64,000 bases of DNA from CBCYMI01 sp965183855 (GCA_965183855.1 CBCYMI010000008.1:1-64000); one strand, 5' to 3'. Shown: positions 19,529 through 28,817, numbered from the stretch's first letter. The notes: generated from the sequence alone by a model not told the origin. Made by a program: numbers and translations.

Positions 19529-21319
19529 TCAATATTTACGCTCTTTAGGTGGAATAGGCTTTATATCATCTGTAAGTGTATAATGGTGTACAGGTCTTTC
19601 ATTTAAAAGAATTTCTCCATCTTGATTTATCCAGGAAAGAGTATGCTTCATCCATTTTTCATCATCTCGTTTTGGATAATCTTCTCTTGCATGTGCTCCT
19701 CTAGATTCCGTTCGATTTTTTGCACTATGCATTGTTACAACGGCTTGAAGGATTAAGTTATCAAGTTCCAAAGTTTCTACAAGGTCTGTATTCCAGATCA
19801 AGCTTCGATCCTCAACATTAATCTCTGACATGGAAGAAAAAATATCCATGATTTTTTCTTGTCCTTCCCGTAAAATTTCTTCTGTTCTAAAAACAGCACA
19901 ATTTGTTTGCATTGTTTTTTGCATATCCAATCGAATTTGTGCTGTTGGGTTTGAACCTTTTGCATATCTAAACCTATCCAAACGTTCAAGACTATGCTCC
20001 CCTGTTTCTAGTTTAAATTCAGGTTGATTCGCATCTGGTTTAATAATTTCCGCACATCTTAATCCAGCAGCACGCCCAAAAACAACCAGGTCAATTAAAG
20101 AATTTGATCCTAATCGGTTTGCTCCATGTACTGAAACACAAGCCGCTTCGCCTACTGCCATTAAACCTGGCACAATAAAATCAGGATCTTGATCTTTTTT
20201 GGTTACAACTTCACCAAAAGGATTGGTCGGAATTCCTCCCATATTATAATGCACGGTCGGCAATACTGGAATAGGCTCTTTTGTAACATCTACTCCTGAA
20301 AAAATTCTTGCAGACTCTGAGATTCCAGGTAATCGCTCTGCCAAAATAGCAGGATCCAGGTGATCAAGATGCAAATAAATATGATCTTTTTGAGCTCCAA
20401 CGCCTCTTCCTTCACGAATTTCAATTGTCATTGCTCTGGAAACCATATCCCTTGGAGCCAAATCCTTTACACTTGGCGCATAACGCTCCATAAAGCGTTC
20501 ATTTTCGGAATTAACCAAATACCCACCTTCTCCACGTGCTCCCTCTGTAATCAAACAACCCGCACCATAAATTCCCGTTGGATGAAATTGTACAAACTCC
20601 ATATCCTGTAATGGCAATCCTGCTCTTAAAATCATTGCATTCCCATCTCCTGTACATGTATGTGCTGAAGTACAAGAAAAATAAGCACGCCCATATCCAC
20701 CTGTTGCCAAAATAACCATTTGAGATCTAAACCGATGAAATGTCCCATCATCGAGTTTTAATGCTGTTAAGCCTCGACAAACACCAGATTCATCCATAAT
20801 TAAATCAAGAGCTAAATATTCAATAAAAAAACGGGTCTGCTGTCTCAATGTCTGACCATATAATGTGTGCAACATAGCGTGTCCAGTTCGATCTGCAGCT
20901 GCACATGTTCTTTGTGCAGGAGGACCTTCCCCAAATTTGGTTGTCATCCCCCCAAACGGTCTTTGATAAATCTTACCCGTCTCTGTTCTAGAAAAAGGCA
21001 TTCCATAATGTTCAAGTTCAATAACCGCTTCAGGTGCATGTCGACATAAATACTCAATTGCATCTTGGTCACCCAACCAATCAGATCCTTTCACCGTGTC
21101 ATACATATGCCAACGCCAGTCATCAGATCCCATATTACCCAATGCTGCCGCTATTCCCCCCTGAGCAGCAACCGTATGGCTTCGTGTTGGAAAAACTTTT
21201 GTAATACAAGCTGTTTTAAGACCAGATTCAGCTGCAGCAAGCGTTGCTCTTAATCCTGATCCACCTGCTCCAACAACAACAACATCAAATGTATGATCAA
21301 CCCAGTGATAATGCGACAT
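19529..21319 (-). CDS. sdhA: Succinate dehydrogenase flavoprotein subunit
   Basis: Catalytic subunit of complex II; oxidises succinate to fumarate with covalently bound FAD. Motifs are VVVGAGGSGLRAT (FAD Rossmann), SHTVAAQGGI (His that binds FAD covalently), QFHPTGIYGAG, GEGG, HYNMGGIPTN and HGANRLGSNSLIDLVVFGR. I chose ATG 21319 (MSHYHWVDHTFDVV, 596 residues, normal length) because CCAGAGG lies 10 bases upstream. The longer frame back to 21349 would overlap sdhD and lacks a ribosome site. It follows sdhC and sdhD on the same strand. The expected sdhB is not downstream; mutY converges instead. The protein itself looks fully functional. Confidence 0.97.
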   Translation of the reverse strand: MSHYHWVDHTFDVVVVGAGGSGLRATLAAAESGLKTACITKVFPTRSHTVAAQGGIAAALGNMGSDDWRWHMYDTVKGSDWLGDQDAIEYLCRHAPEAVIELEHYGMPFSRTETGKIYQRPFGGMTTKFGEGPPAQRTCAAADRTGHAMLHTLYGQTLRQQTRFFIEYLALDLIMDESGVCRGLTALKLDDGTFHRFRSQMVILATGGYGRAYFSCTSAHTCTGDGNAMILRAGLPLQDMEFVQFHPTGIYGAGCLITEGARGEGGYLVNSENERFMERYAPSVKDLAPRDMVSRAMTIEIREGRGVGAQKDHIYLHLDHLDPAILAERLPGISESARIFSGVDVTKEPIPVLPTVHYNMGGIPTNPFGEVVTKKDQDPDFIVPGLMAVGEAACVSVHGANRLGSNSLIDLVVFGRAAGLRCAEIIKPDANQPEFKLETGEHSLERLDRFRYAKGSNPTAQIRLDMQKTMQTNCAVFRTEEILREGQEKIMDIFSSMSEINVEDRSLIWNTDLVETLELDNLILQAVVTMHSAKNRTESRGAHAREDYPKRDDEKWMKHTLSWINQDGEILLNERPVHHYTLTDDIKPIPPKERKY

Positions 21320-21345
21320 TTTTAAAAAACCTCTGGAAAAATAAA

Positions 21346-21732
21346 TCAATAACCCTTAAAGATAATGATCAAAACGGATAAAACACCGATTAACCAAAAC
21401 CAGATACATATAAACAAATTCAAAATCAAACAAGCATATTTTGTAATTGCTTTATGTAAATAGTCATGAATAACTTCATCAAGACCAAGTTTCATATGAT
21501 AAAAATTGGCTGTTAAAAATAAAATCATCAAACCAGCACCCAAAGGTCTGCTTAACCAATATGTTAATCCCATCTGACCTTCGCCTGCATAATACAATAA
21601 ACACCAGACAATAATGGGGGTTAAAATAATAAGCCCAATGGATGAAACACGTAACACTATATAAGAAACAATGCCTTTTTTTGCAGCTCCTTGTCCCTGT
21701 GCTTTTGACAAGGATGTTCTCATATCCATCAT
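21346..21732 (-). CDS. sdhD: Succinate dehydrogenase membrane anchor subunit
   Basis: Small hydrophobic subunit (128 residues) anchoring SdhAB and helping bind ubiquinone and heme b. Three membrane spans are visible: VLRVSSIGLIILTPIIVWCLL, LGAGLMILFLTANFYHMKLG (the second includes the family histidine in FYHMKLGLDEVIHDY, where heme ligation and quinone contact occur) and CLILNLFICIWFWLIGVLSVLIII. It begins 106 bases after sdhC and ends 27 bases before the sdhA start, so it lies inside the operon. Length and layout are normal. Confidence 0.93.
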   Translation of the reverse strand: MMDMRTSLSKAQGQGAAKKGIVSYIVLRVSSIGLIILTPIIVWCLLYYAGEGQMGLTYWLSRPLGAGLMILFLTANFYHMKLGLDEVIHDYLHKAITKYACLILNLFICIWFWLIGVLSVLIIIFKGY

Positions 21733-21838
21733 ACTTCTTTTCCCAAAGTTTCAAATTCCATAAATCACATCCCAATAAAAACAGCCTCTGTTAATCCTTA
21801 CTCTTTCCGATAAAAAAACAAAATAAGAAATTCCTGCT

Positions 21839-22444
21839 TTAATTTAAGCTTCCTCTGACATAAAGCGCAACAAACCAAAGAAACAAGGTTAACAAAGCAG
21901 AGATAATTATAATAAAGACAGACAATCGATTTGCCTGTCTGATATCAAAACCTGCACCCATATCCCATACTAAATGGCGAACCCCATTTAATAAATGATA
22001 AATGAGTGCATAAACAAACCCAATCAACATAATCTGTCCTGGAATCGATGCTAAAATCGTCTGTGCTATACGATATGCCATGCCATTTTTTGCCAAAGCC
22101 AAAAGCCATAACACCAATCCGATAGATCCTAAATAAAGAGCAATTCCCGTTGCTCTGTGTAAAATAGAAGACAGCATGGTCGCATGCCATTGCCAGATTT
22201 GCAAATGAGGAGAGACAGGCTTTGATCTGATAGGATGCGCACGAGATGTATGTGACTCGATGGATTTCATCCTGTTTTTCGACTTGGAATCCAATCCTGT
22301 TTTTTGTTCTTTTTTGTTTTTGTCAGAAATATTTATATGTGTATTATCTTTATGTTGAGACGCATCAGAAATAAAGACAGATTTTTGATTCTTGCTTGCA
22401 GATTGCCGATTTTTTATACCTGGTTTTTCGGATTTTTCTACCAT
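21839..22444 (-). CDS. sdhC: Succinate dehydrogenase cytochrome b556 subunit with a long N-terminal extension
   Basis: The last 130 residues are a standard SdhC: RPxSPHLQIW-type motif (SKPVSPHLQIWQW), SSILHRATGIAL (SILHRxTG, quinone and heme site), three membrane spans and YHLLNGVRHLVWDMG with the heme-ligating His. In front lie about 75 extra hydrophilic residues rich in Lys, Ser and Asn (KNRQSASKNQKS, KNKKEQKTG). The long form appears genuine because AAGAGGA lies just before the ATG at 22444, while the internal Met (about residue 59) has no obvious ribosome site. This tail would face the cytoplasm. First gene of sdhCDA. Confidence 0.93.
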   Translation of the reverse strand: MVEKSEKPGIKNRQSASKNQKSVFISDASQHKDNTHINISDKNKKEQKTGLDSKSKNRMKSIESHTSRAHPIRSKPVSPHLQIWQWHATMLSSILHRATGIALYLGSIGLVLWLLALAKNGMAYRIAQTILASIPGQIMLIGFVYALIYHLLNGVRHLVWDMGAGFDIRQANRLSVFIIIISALLTLFLWFVALYVRGSLN

Positions 22445-22854
22445 AATATCCTCTTAAATAGCTGATGATTAATGTCAGTTTAAAGAATCAAATATCTAAA
22501 TCAAGCCTTTGAGTTCCTGTCTGGAAATAGCTTAACCTATGAATACATAACAATCAAACCACATCATCGCATTTTCCCCCAGCTCTATATAAGTTAATAT
22601 GTTGTATTTGATAAAATCAGGTGATAAGAAAAAACATTCATTTATCAAAAACTGCTCTTGGCTCCAAAAGAAATTATATCGAGAACATTAAAAGCTTAAG
22701 TCTCTGGTTTTAATAACGATCCTATCTTATAGAATATTTCTGAGCACTGTAAACCATTGTTTTTTATATAACCCCTTTAATTATAAATAAATTTGACTAT
22801 AATGCACTAAAATGGGGTGTTCATTCGCAATAATAAAAGCCTTTGGAGAAATAT
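22445..22854. other. Divergent promoter region between sdhC and the DUF885 gene
   Basis: No gene is seen. The region should contain the promoters of the sdh operon (minus) and the DUF885 gene (plus). No operator was recognised. Confidence 0.4.
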
Positions 22855-24867
22855 ATGTCTGTATCTACAGCTAGTTTGCAAAAAAAAATATATAAACACC
22901 GAGTATTATTCTACCAATCCAGCTTAACAAACAAGATTTTAAAAAATATTTTTCTGCAAGGCATTAAGCAAATCACAACGCTTTGTTTGTTTTTTGTTTT
23001 CTCCTTACCCATACTTCATACAATAAATGCATTGGCGAATGATCAAAATAAACAGTTCAGCTTAAATATAACAAATCCTGACTCTAATTTTTTACAAACA
23101 ACTCAATCTGAAAAAGTTCAAAACACACAAATTCCCTCTTCTGAAAAAAAACTTGCAGAAATCATAAAAAATCATTGGCTTTATGAATTATCTACCGATC
23201 CATTCTTAGCTATAAATGAAGGTGAAATGTCTGCAATATCCAAATTACCAAATACAAGTTTAAAAGCAGATCAAGAACGCAAATATCATTATCAGGATTT
23301 TCTTGAACAACTCAATAAGATCAACCCTAATTCTTTAAGTAAAGAAAGCAGACTAAATTACGAACTTTTACAATATCAGTTAAAAAACAATGTAATGTTT
23401 CTAGAGTTTGATGTCGCAAGAATCCCCTTTCTAAGTGATGCAGGCTTTCATACAACCCTTTTACATTCAAGCCAAAACATTCATTTATCTTCAATTAAGC
23501 AGGCAAATGACTATCTCGAACGACTAAAACGATTTCCACACTATATTGATCAGGCAATTGCAAACATGCAACGAGGACTTGATACTAAATTTATTGCTCC
23601 TCTTGCAGTAATTAATGCTGTATCTGAAACAATCCATAATCTTACTCCAAAACAAAATGCTCAAAATAGTCCTTTTCTCAAACCTTTATTAGAACTCCCA
23701 GATTATATCCCAAAACCAGAAAAACGCGCCGTACAATCTGAAGGAAAACAAATTATACAAACGCTCATTCGTCCTGCCTTTCTAAAAGTTTCCACTTTTT
23801 TAGAAAAGAAATACAAACCAAATGCTAAGAAAAGTCTTGCAGCAAGAGATTTTCCAAATGGAGAAGCCTATTATAAAGCATTGGTTAAATATTATACCAA
23901 TTTGGATCTTGATCCAAAAACCGTCCACCAAATTGGTCTCAATGAAGTAAAACGTATCCGAGACCGCATGGAAAAAGTCAAAGAAAAAGCAGGATATCAG
24001 GGAAATCTATCAGATTTTATTGCGTTTCTTAGAACAGATGATAGATTTTATGCAAAAACAAAAGAGGAATTGCTAAAAGAAGCAAGCTGGATTTCAAAAC
24101 AGGCAGAAGCTAAACTTCCTGAATATTTTACAATCTTACCGCGCCTTCCCTTTACCGTAGAACCTGTTCCAAAAGCATTGGAAGCAAATTATACGACAGG
24201 ACGATATGTTAATGGCGGTTTTAATATTAAACGCCCAGGTGCTTATTGGGTTAATACATATGACCTTCGTAAAAGTCCGCTTTATGAATTGCCAGCCTTA
24301 ACACTGCATGAAGCTGTTCCAGGGCACCATCTACAAACTACTTTAGCGCAGGAAATGCGATATCTGCCAAATTTCAGAAGATATATGTATCCACATGCCT
24401 TTGGAGAAGGGTGGGGGCTTTATGCAGAAAAACTCGGGGAAGATTTCCAAATCTATAAAACACCATATGAAGAATTTGGACGTCTATCCTATGAAATGTG
24501 GCGTGCCTGCCGACTCGTGTCAGATACGGGAATTCACTGGAAAAGATGGAATAGAGAAAAAGCAAAAAAATGCTTTATTGAAAACTCCGCTCTCTCAGAA
24601 GCAAATATTGAAAATGAACTTGATCGATATATCTCATGGCCAGGGCAAGCGCTTGCCTATAAAATTGGTGAGTTAAAAATCATTGAACTTCGTCAAAAAG
24701 CAGAACAGGCATTGGGAAATAAATTTGACATCAGAAAATTTCACGACGCGATGCTTGCGCAAGGTTCCGTACCATTAAAAATATTAGAAAAAAACTTTAA
24801 TCAATGGTTAAAACAACAAATTATGCTTACACATAAAACACATATTCCAGAAAAACAAAAAAAATAA
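22855..24867 (+). CDS. DUF885 family protein, probable exported metallopeptidase-like enzyme
   Basis: 670 residues from ATG 22855. A TTG 12 bases further up is possible, but TTTGGAG lies at ideal distance from the ATG. A hydrophobic segment (about residues 36-55, TTLCLFFVFSLPILHTINAL) followed by ALAND looks like a signal peptide after a basic N-region, so the protein is likely periplasmic. DUF885 hallmarks are LTLHEAVPGHHLQTTL (about 485, the HExxPGHH metal-site motif), GEGWGLYAE (about 515) and WPGQALAYKIGELKI near the end. Family members are thought to be zinc-dependent peptidases; substrate here is unknown. It stands alone, convergent with uppP across an 8-bp repeat array. The frame is intact. 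Confidence 0.88.
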   Translation: MSVSTASLQKKIYKHRVLFYQSSLTNKILKNIFLQGIKQITTLCLFFVFSLPILHTINALANDQNKQFSLNITNPDSNFLQTTQSEKVQNTQIPSSEKKLAEIIKNHWLYELSTDPFLAINEGEMSAISKLPNTSLKADQERKYHYQDFLEQLNKINPNSLSKESRLNYELLQYQLKNNVMFLEFDVARIPFLSDAGFHTTLLHSSQNIHLSSIKQANDYLERLKRFPHYIDQAIANMQRGLDTKFIAPLAVINAVSETIHNLTPKQNAQNSPFLKPLLELPDYIPKPEKRAVQSEGKQIIQTLIRPAFLKVSTFLEKKYKPNAKKSLAARDFPNGEAYYKALVKYYTNLDLDPKTVHQIGLNEVKRIRDRMEKVKEKAGYQGNLSDFIAFLRTDDRFYAKTKEELLKEASWISKQAEAKLPEYFTILPRLPFTVEPVPKALEANYTTGRYVNGGFNIKRPGAYWVNTYDLRKSPLYELPALTLHEAVPGHHLQTTLAQEMRYLPNFRRYMYPHAFGEGWGLYAEKLGEDFQIYKTPYEEFGRLSYEMWRACRLVSDTGIHWKRWNREKAKKCFIENSALSEANIENELDRYISWPGQALAYKIGELKIIELRQKAEQALGNKFDIRKFHDAMLAQGSVPLKILEKNFNQWLKQQIMLTHKTHIPEKQKK

Positions 24868-24903
24868 TATAAGAATGATATTCTTTCTAAATTCCTAGAA
24901 CTT

Positions 24904-24997
24904 GCCTGATATAAAAAAATATCAAACGGGTTTGACTCATGGACTAATATTAGGTTTCTATAAATATAATACCCATATTAATAATTCTATATCAGGC
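24904..24997. other. Inverted repeat pair after the DUF885 gene
   Basis: GCCTGATAT (24904-24912) and ATATCAGGC (24989-24997) are perfect 9-bp complements about 76 bases apart. A smaller TGATAT/ATATCA hairpin overlaps the left arm. The transcript could fold into a stem-loop 3' of the gene. A terminator, small RNA or chance in AT-rich DNA are all possible. Confidence 0.3.
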
Positions 24998-25042
24998 TGC
25001 TTTTAAGAAACCAGATCTGGAAAAACAACCTTAAAACTTAGG

Positions 25043-25278
25043 CAATCTAGCAATCTAGCAATCTAGCAATCTAGCAATCTAGCAATCTAGCAATCTAGCA
25101 ATCTAGCAATCTAGCAATCTAGCAATCTAGCAATCTAGCAATCTAGCAATCTAGCAATCTAGCAATCTAGCAATCTAGCAATCTAGCAATCTAGCAATCT
25201 AGCAATCTAGCAATCTAGCAATCTAGCAATCTAGCAATCTAGCAATCTAGCAATCTAGCAATCTAGCAATCTAGCAAT
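25043..25278. repeat. 8-bp tandem repeat, 29 full units plus a half unit
   Basis: The unit CAATCTAG is repeated without a single mismatch from 25043 to 25274, followed by a partial CAAT. The unit length is not a multiple of 3, and the array lies between the 3' ends of two convergent genes (DUF885 and uppP), so it is not coding. Each unit carries CTAG, a tetranucleotide typically rare in proteobacteria. Perfect identity of all units indicates recent slippage expansion; copy number is likely variable between cells or strains. Confidence 0.97.
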
Positions 25279-25302
25279 TATCGCTTAAAATCATATCTAT
25301 TT

Positions 25303-26115
25303 CTAGAACAAAATGTATAAAAATAACAGACAACCAAGAATCAATCTATAAAGCACAAAAATACCAAATCCTGTTTTAGAAATCAGACTCATGAAGAATC
25401 GAATTACAAAATAGGCAGAAACAAAAGATAAAAAAGCAACAATCAAACCTGCCTGCCAGTTAAACTGTGTTATACGATCAGGAGATTGATTAAATAATTT
25501 TAAGAAAGCATATAATGTAAGAAGGCTGATTAATGGAATTGAAATTAGCATTGAAAATCGTGCTGAACTCTTTCTATCAAATTTTAAATAGCGTGCTATT
25601 GTCATTGTAATGCCAGATCGGCTTACACCAGGAATAAGCGCAAGAGTTTGCGCAATTCCAATCAAAAAAGCAGATTTCCTGTCTATAAGCTCAATTCGAT
25701 CCATAGATTCCAAAGAACGATCCGCATGCCATAACAAAACTCCAAAAACAATTGTTGTAATTGCAATCGTCAAAGGATTTCGAATTAAAAGATCTATTCC
25801 AAAACTATTCATTAAAAAACCTGCTATCAATGTTGGTGGAGTTGCAATACATATATTAATGAATAAATTTGCCGAATCCGTTTTTCGACGCTTAAATAAA
25901 TCTATCAGACCACATAATAAAGCATGAACATCTTTCTTAAAATATAATATAACCGCACATAATGTACCTGAATGCGCCATTACATCAATTAAAAGCCCCT
26001 GATCTTCCAGATCTAAAAGACTGGGTAACAAAATCAAATGTGCCGAAGATGAAACAGGCAAAAACTCTGTTATTCCCTGAATAAGTGCAATCACAACAAG
26101 ATAAATAAGCAGCAT
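25303..26115 (-). CDS. uppP: Undecaprenyl-diphosphatase (UppP/BacA)
   Basis: Integral membrane phosphatase that recycles undecaprenyl pyrophosphate to the carrier lipid for peptidoglycan and other envelope polymers; overproduction gives bacitracin resistance. 270 residues, about eight membrane spans. Family motifs are QGITEFLPVSSSAHLIL (about 13-30) and LIPGVSRSGITMTIARYL (about 158-175), which contain the conserved Glu/Ser/Arg of the active site. Length is normal. It ends 25 bases from the 8-bp repeat array, so array length could affect its 3' end and transcription stop. Downstream of tsaB on the same strand with a 191-base gap. Confidence 0.95.
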   Translation of the reverse strand: MLLIYLVVIALIQGITEFLPVSSSAHLILLPSLLDLEDQGLLIDVMAHSGTLCAVILYFKKDVHALLCGLIDLFKRRKTDSANLFINICIATPPTLIAGFLMNSFGIDLLIRNPLTIAITTIVFGVLLWHADRSLESMDRIELIDRKSAFLIGIAQTLALIPGVSRSGITMTIARYLKFDRKSSARFSMLISIPLISLLTLYAFLKLFNQSPDRITQFNWQAGLIVAFLSFVSAYFVIRFFMSLISKTGFGIFVLYRLILGCLLFLYILF

Positions 26116-26306
26116 GCATATCCTATCAATTATATAGCTGAATAAAACAGCCTGTTTTAAAATAATATTCAGCCTGCTCGGCTTATTAAAAACAACACTC
26201 CCAGTCCAAGCCTTTTAGCAAAGACAGTTTTTAATAAAACAAATATAACTCATCTTCATTCTTTATTTAAAGAGAAAATATAATGAAGCTTATCCATAAA
26301 TTAAGC

Positions 26307-27194
26307 TTATAAAACAACCCTATCATTTGATTTAAATATGGGTTTCTTATGGGAATGTAATTTTGGCTTTTTAGCATCAGGAGCTCGATGATATAAAGGC
26401 TCTGGAAGAAACTCATCTGGAGATGCAAATCGTGCCAATTCTGCCAAATAAGCCATATCAACATCACACAATAGAACTTGACTTTCAGGTGGACTCAACC
26501 TTAAAATGGCAGAGCCTGCATAATATAATGAGTTGTCTCGATCTATGAATCTTCCTTTTTTCTTACCTGTTTGTTCATATTGTTCTTGGTACCAATTCAT
26601 TAATTCGGTTTGTGCAAGATCATAAGGTTGACAAAAAGGACCTTTATTTAATTTTCCATTTAAATATCCTGCCCAAAAAATTTCTGAATTTATACTTTCA
26701 TATGCACAAATTAAAAAAGATTTTCTTAACTGAAATGCCAGAACATCAAAGTTTGAAAATCCCAAACATGGAATATCAAGTGCCAAAGCAAGCCCTTTGG
26801 CAAAGGCCAGCCCTGTTCTAATGCCAGTAAAAGAACCAGGACCCTTAATAACAGCAATTTTATCCAATTGTGAGAAGGAAATTCCTGATTGCTCTAATAA
26901 TAAAGCTGTTTTTCCAGGTAATTGTTTTACATGATCTGGCTTTATTGGAGCAGATTTTCCATATTTTCTTTTCTGTTTCGAATTCATCAAAGAATGTTCT
27001 ATATGACCTTCCACCTGAAACCGTGAAGGGAATGTTTTCAAACCAGACTTTACATCATCAGGAACATTTTGTTCCTCAATCACAATTGTTTTAAGATTTG
27101 CTTGTATATTTGTTGATCCTAAATTATCAGAGCATTGTGCAAGAAAAACTCCACATGTTTCTCCTGTTGTATCAAACATTAATATATTAATCAT
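26307..27194 (-). CDS. tsaB: tRNA threonylcarbamoyladenosine biosynthesis protein TsaB
   Basis: Partner of TsaD in making t6A37 on ANN-decoding tRNAs. The ASKHA-fold start is MINILMFDTTGETCGVFLAQ, and the core is AVIKGPGSFTGIRTGLAFAKGLALALDIPCLG (about 115-145), matching the GPGSFTGVRIGLA hallmark. At 295 residues it is some 60 longer than usual. The extra sits between about residues 25 and 85 (QANLKTIVIEEQNV, MNSKQKRKYGKSAPI), before the LLEQSGISFSQLD helix. GGGA precedes the ATG. In many alphaproteobacteria tsaB is followed by rimI and then fur; rimI is not here. Intact frame. Confidence 0.92.
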   Translation of the reverse strand: MINILMFDTTGETCGVFLAQCSDNLGSTNIQANLKTIVIEEQNVPDDVKSGLKTFPSRFQVEGHIEHSLMNSKQKRKYGKSAPIKPDHVKQLPGKTALLLEQSGISFSQLDKIAVIKGPGSFTGIRTGLAFAKGLALALDIPCLGFSNFDVLAFQLRKSFLICAYESINSEIFWAGYLNGKLNKGPFCQPYDLAQTELMNWYQEQYEQTGKKKGRFIDRDNSLYYAGSAILRLSPPESQVLLCDVDMAYLAELARFASPDEFLPEPLYHRAPDAKKPKLHSHKKPIFKSNDRVVL

Positions 27195-27519
27195 TTTTGT
27201 TCCCTGATAACGGATCTCTGTTTCTTGGGTGCTAATTTTAACACTTAATATAGCATCAATAACCCAATTATGATCTATTTATCTATATTAAATCACCTTA
27301 AAAAAAACCATCTTAGCATTAAATTCCTGAATATCATATTTTTCTATACATGATCTTATGAATTGAAATTAAAAGAAAGAATCGCCTTTCATCTCTAGAA
27401 TGAAAAATATTCAAAAACAGATATCCTGATATGAAATACAGAACAATAATATTACTCTTCTTACCATAATCCTGTTCAAAAGAAATCTCATTACGCCTTC
27501 TTTCAGATCATATCTGAAC
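27195..27519. other. Intergenic region upstream of tsaB
   Basis: No gene or clear RNA structure is visible in this AT-rich stretch between the nitroreductase stop and the tsaB start. Confidence 0.4.
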
Positions 27520-28113
27520 TCAAAGAATTTTACAAATCTCATCAAACTCAAAACGAGGTAATCTTGGAAACAAGCTTTCGGCTTTTCCTTGACCAAGACT
27601 ACATAAAAAATTAGCCTTATAGCTGGTTTTAGAAAAAAACTCTCGATTAACTCCCTCCTTATCAAATCCTAGCATAGGACCACAATCTAGTCCATGCGCT
27701 CTTGCCGAAAGCATAAAATATGCCGCTTGCAATGTGCCATTAAGTTTTGCCATCTCAATGGTTTCATCTTGATTGTTTTCAAAAGATTTGCCTGCATTTG
27801 GGTTATGAGGGGAAAGTTTTGGGATATATTTATAAAAGGATTCATCATAAGCAAGAATAACACAAACAGAAGCTTCCATAGTTTTTTTAATATTACCTTC
27901 CTCCAAATGCGGCTTTAATCGCTCTTTTGCTTCTTTTGAAGCAAGATAAACAAATCTTGCAGGCAGAACATTCATGCTTGTTGGACCCCATTTCATTAGC
28001 TCATAAACAGACTTCATGGTTTCTTCTGAAACAGGAGTTTCCTCCCAGCCATTATAACTTCTTGCTGTTCTAAACAATATGTCCAGCGCTGTGTCATTTA
28101 ATTTGTTTGACAT
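27520..28113 (-). CDS. Nitroreductase-family protein, RutE-like (malonic semialdehyde reductase type)
   Basis: 197-residue FMN-dependent reductase. The start LNDTALDILFRTARSYNGW and the SxMNVLPARFVYL block (WGPTSMNVLPARF, about 51) resemble RutE/HadB-like nitroreductases. LNGTLQAAYFMLSARAHGLDCGPMLGFDKEGVN (about 123-155) is the second FMN-binding part. RutE reduces malonic semialdehyde in pyrimidine breakdown, but no other rut gene is nearby, so a general NAD(P)H-dependent reductase role is equally likely. AAAGGAAA precedes the ATG. It lies downstream of nfu by about 40 bases, likely the same transcript. Confidence 0.88.
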   Translation of the reverse strand: MSNKLNDTALDILFRTARSYNGWEETPVSEETMKSVYELMKWGPTSMNVLPARFVYLASKEAKERLKPHLEEGNIKKTMEASVCVILAYDESFYKYIPKLSPHNPNAGKSFENNQDETIEMAKLNGTLQAAYFMLSARAHGLDCGPMLGFDKEGVNREFFSKTSYKANFLCSLGQGKAESLFPRLPRFEFDEICKIL

Positions 28114-28153
28114 ATTTTTCCTTTCTTTCTTTGAAATTTATATCTGAGCAAAT

Positions 28154-28741
28154 CTATTCTATCGCTTCCACTCCTGAAACTTCAGGAATAAAATGCTGTA
28201 ACAACCTCTCAATTCCATGTTTGAGTGTATAAAGAGAAGAAGGGCACCCAGAACATGCGCCCCTTAGCTGTAGAAAAACAATTCCTGTTTCTGGCTCAAA
28301 ACGATTAAAAATAATATCTCCACCATCTGCGCTAACCGCTGGACGAACACGTGTATCGATTAATTCTACAATCTGTTTTACGATAGACAATGTATCAGAA
28401 TCATAAAGGGATTCATAATCAGGTGCAGAATCTATTGTTTCTGAAGGCTTCAAATCTGTTATTACAGGCTGTCCAGACAAGATATATTTCATAATTACTT
28501 CTGTTATCAGTGGGGAAAGCACATCCCATTCTATAACTTCCTTTCGAGTAACAGCAATAAAGTTTTCACCAATCATTAAACTATCAACTCCCTCAATTTC
28601 AAACAAATCCTGTGCTAAAGGAGAAATATGAGCAGTTTCCAGGCTAATAAAATCATACGGAACCTCAGAATCAATTAATGCATGATCCAATATGAATTTA
28701 AGTGTATCTGGATTAGGTGTATCTTGTGTTTTTATATGCAC
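28154..28741 (-). CDS. nfuA: Nfu-type iron-sulfur cluster carrier
   Basis: 195 residues in two domains. The N-terminal Nfu_N domain starts MHIKTQDTPNPDTLKFILD. The C-terminal NifU-like domain holds ACSGCPSSLYTLKHGIERLL (about 158-177), whose CxxC binds a shared [4Fe-4S] cluster for delivery to apoproteins, here plausibly SdhB, aconitase and MutY. The start is GTG at 28741 with AAAGGAA in good position; an ATG two bases earlier is out of frame. It lies between the universal stress gene and the nitroreductase gene on one strand. Length is typical for alphaproteobacteria. Confidence 0.94.
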   Translation of the reverse strand: MHIKTQDTPNPDTLKFILDHALIDSEVPYDFISLETAHISPLAQDLFEIEGVDSLMIGENFIAVTRKEVIEWDVLSPLITEVIMKYILSGQPVITDLKPSETIDSAPDYESLYDSDTLSIVKQIVELIDTRVRPAVSADGGDIIFNRFEPETGIVFLQLRGACSGCPSSLYTLKHGIERLLQHFIPEVSGVEAIE

Positions 28742-28817
28742 ATTTATTTCCTTTATATATATTTTCAGAAAAGGTTATGAACAAACAATTATCTATATCG
28801 CTTATTTAAAAATAACG

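Noticed and set aside
25043..25278. CRISPR array
   Set aside because: Unit is 8 bp with no spacers; a simple tandem repeat.
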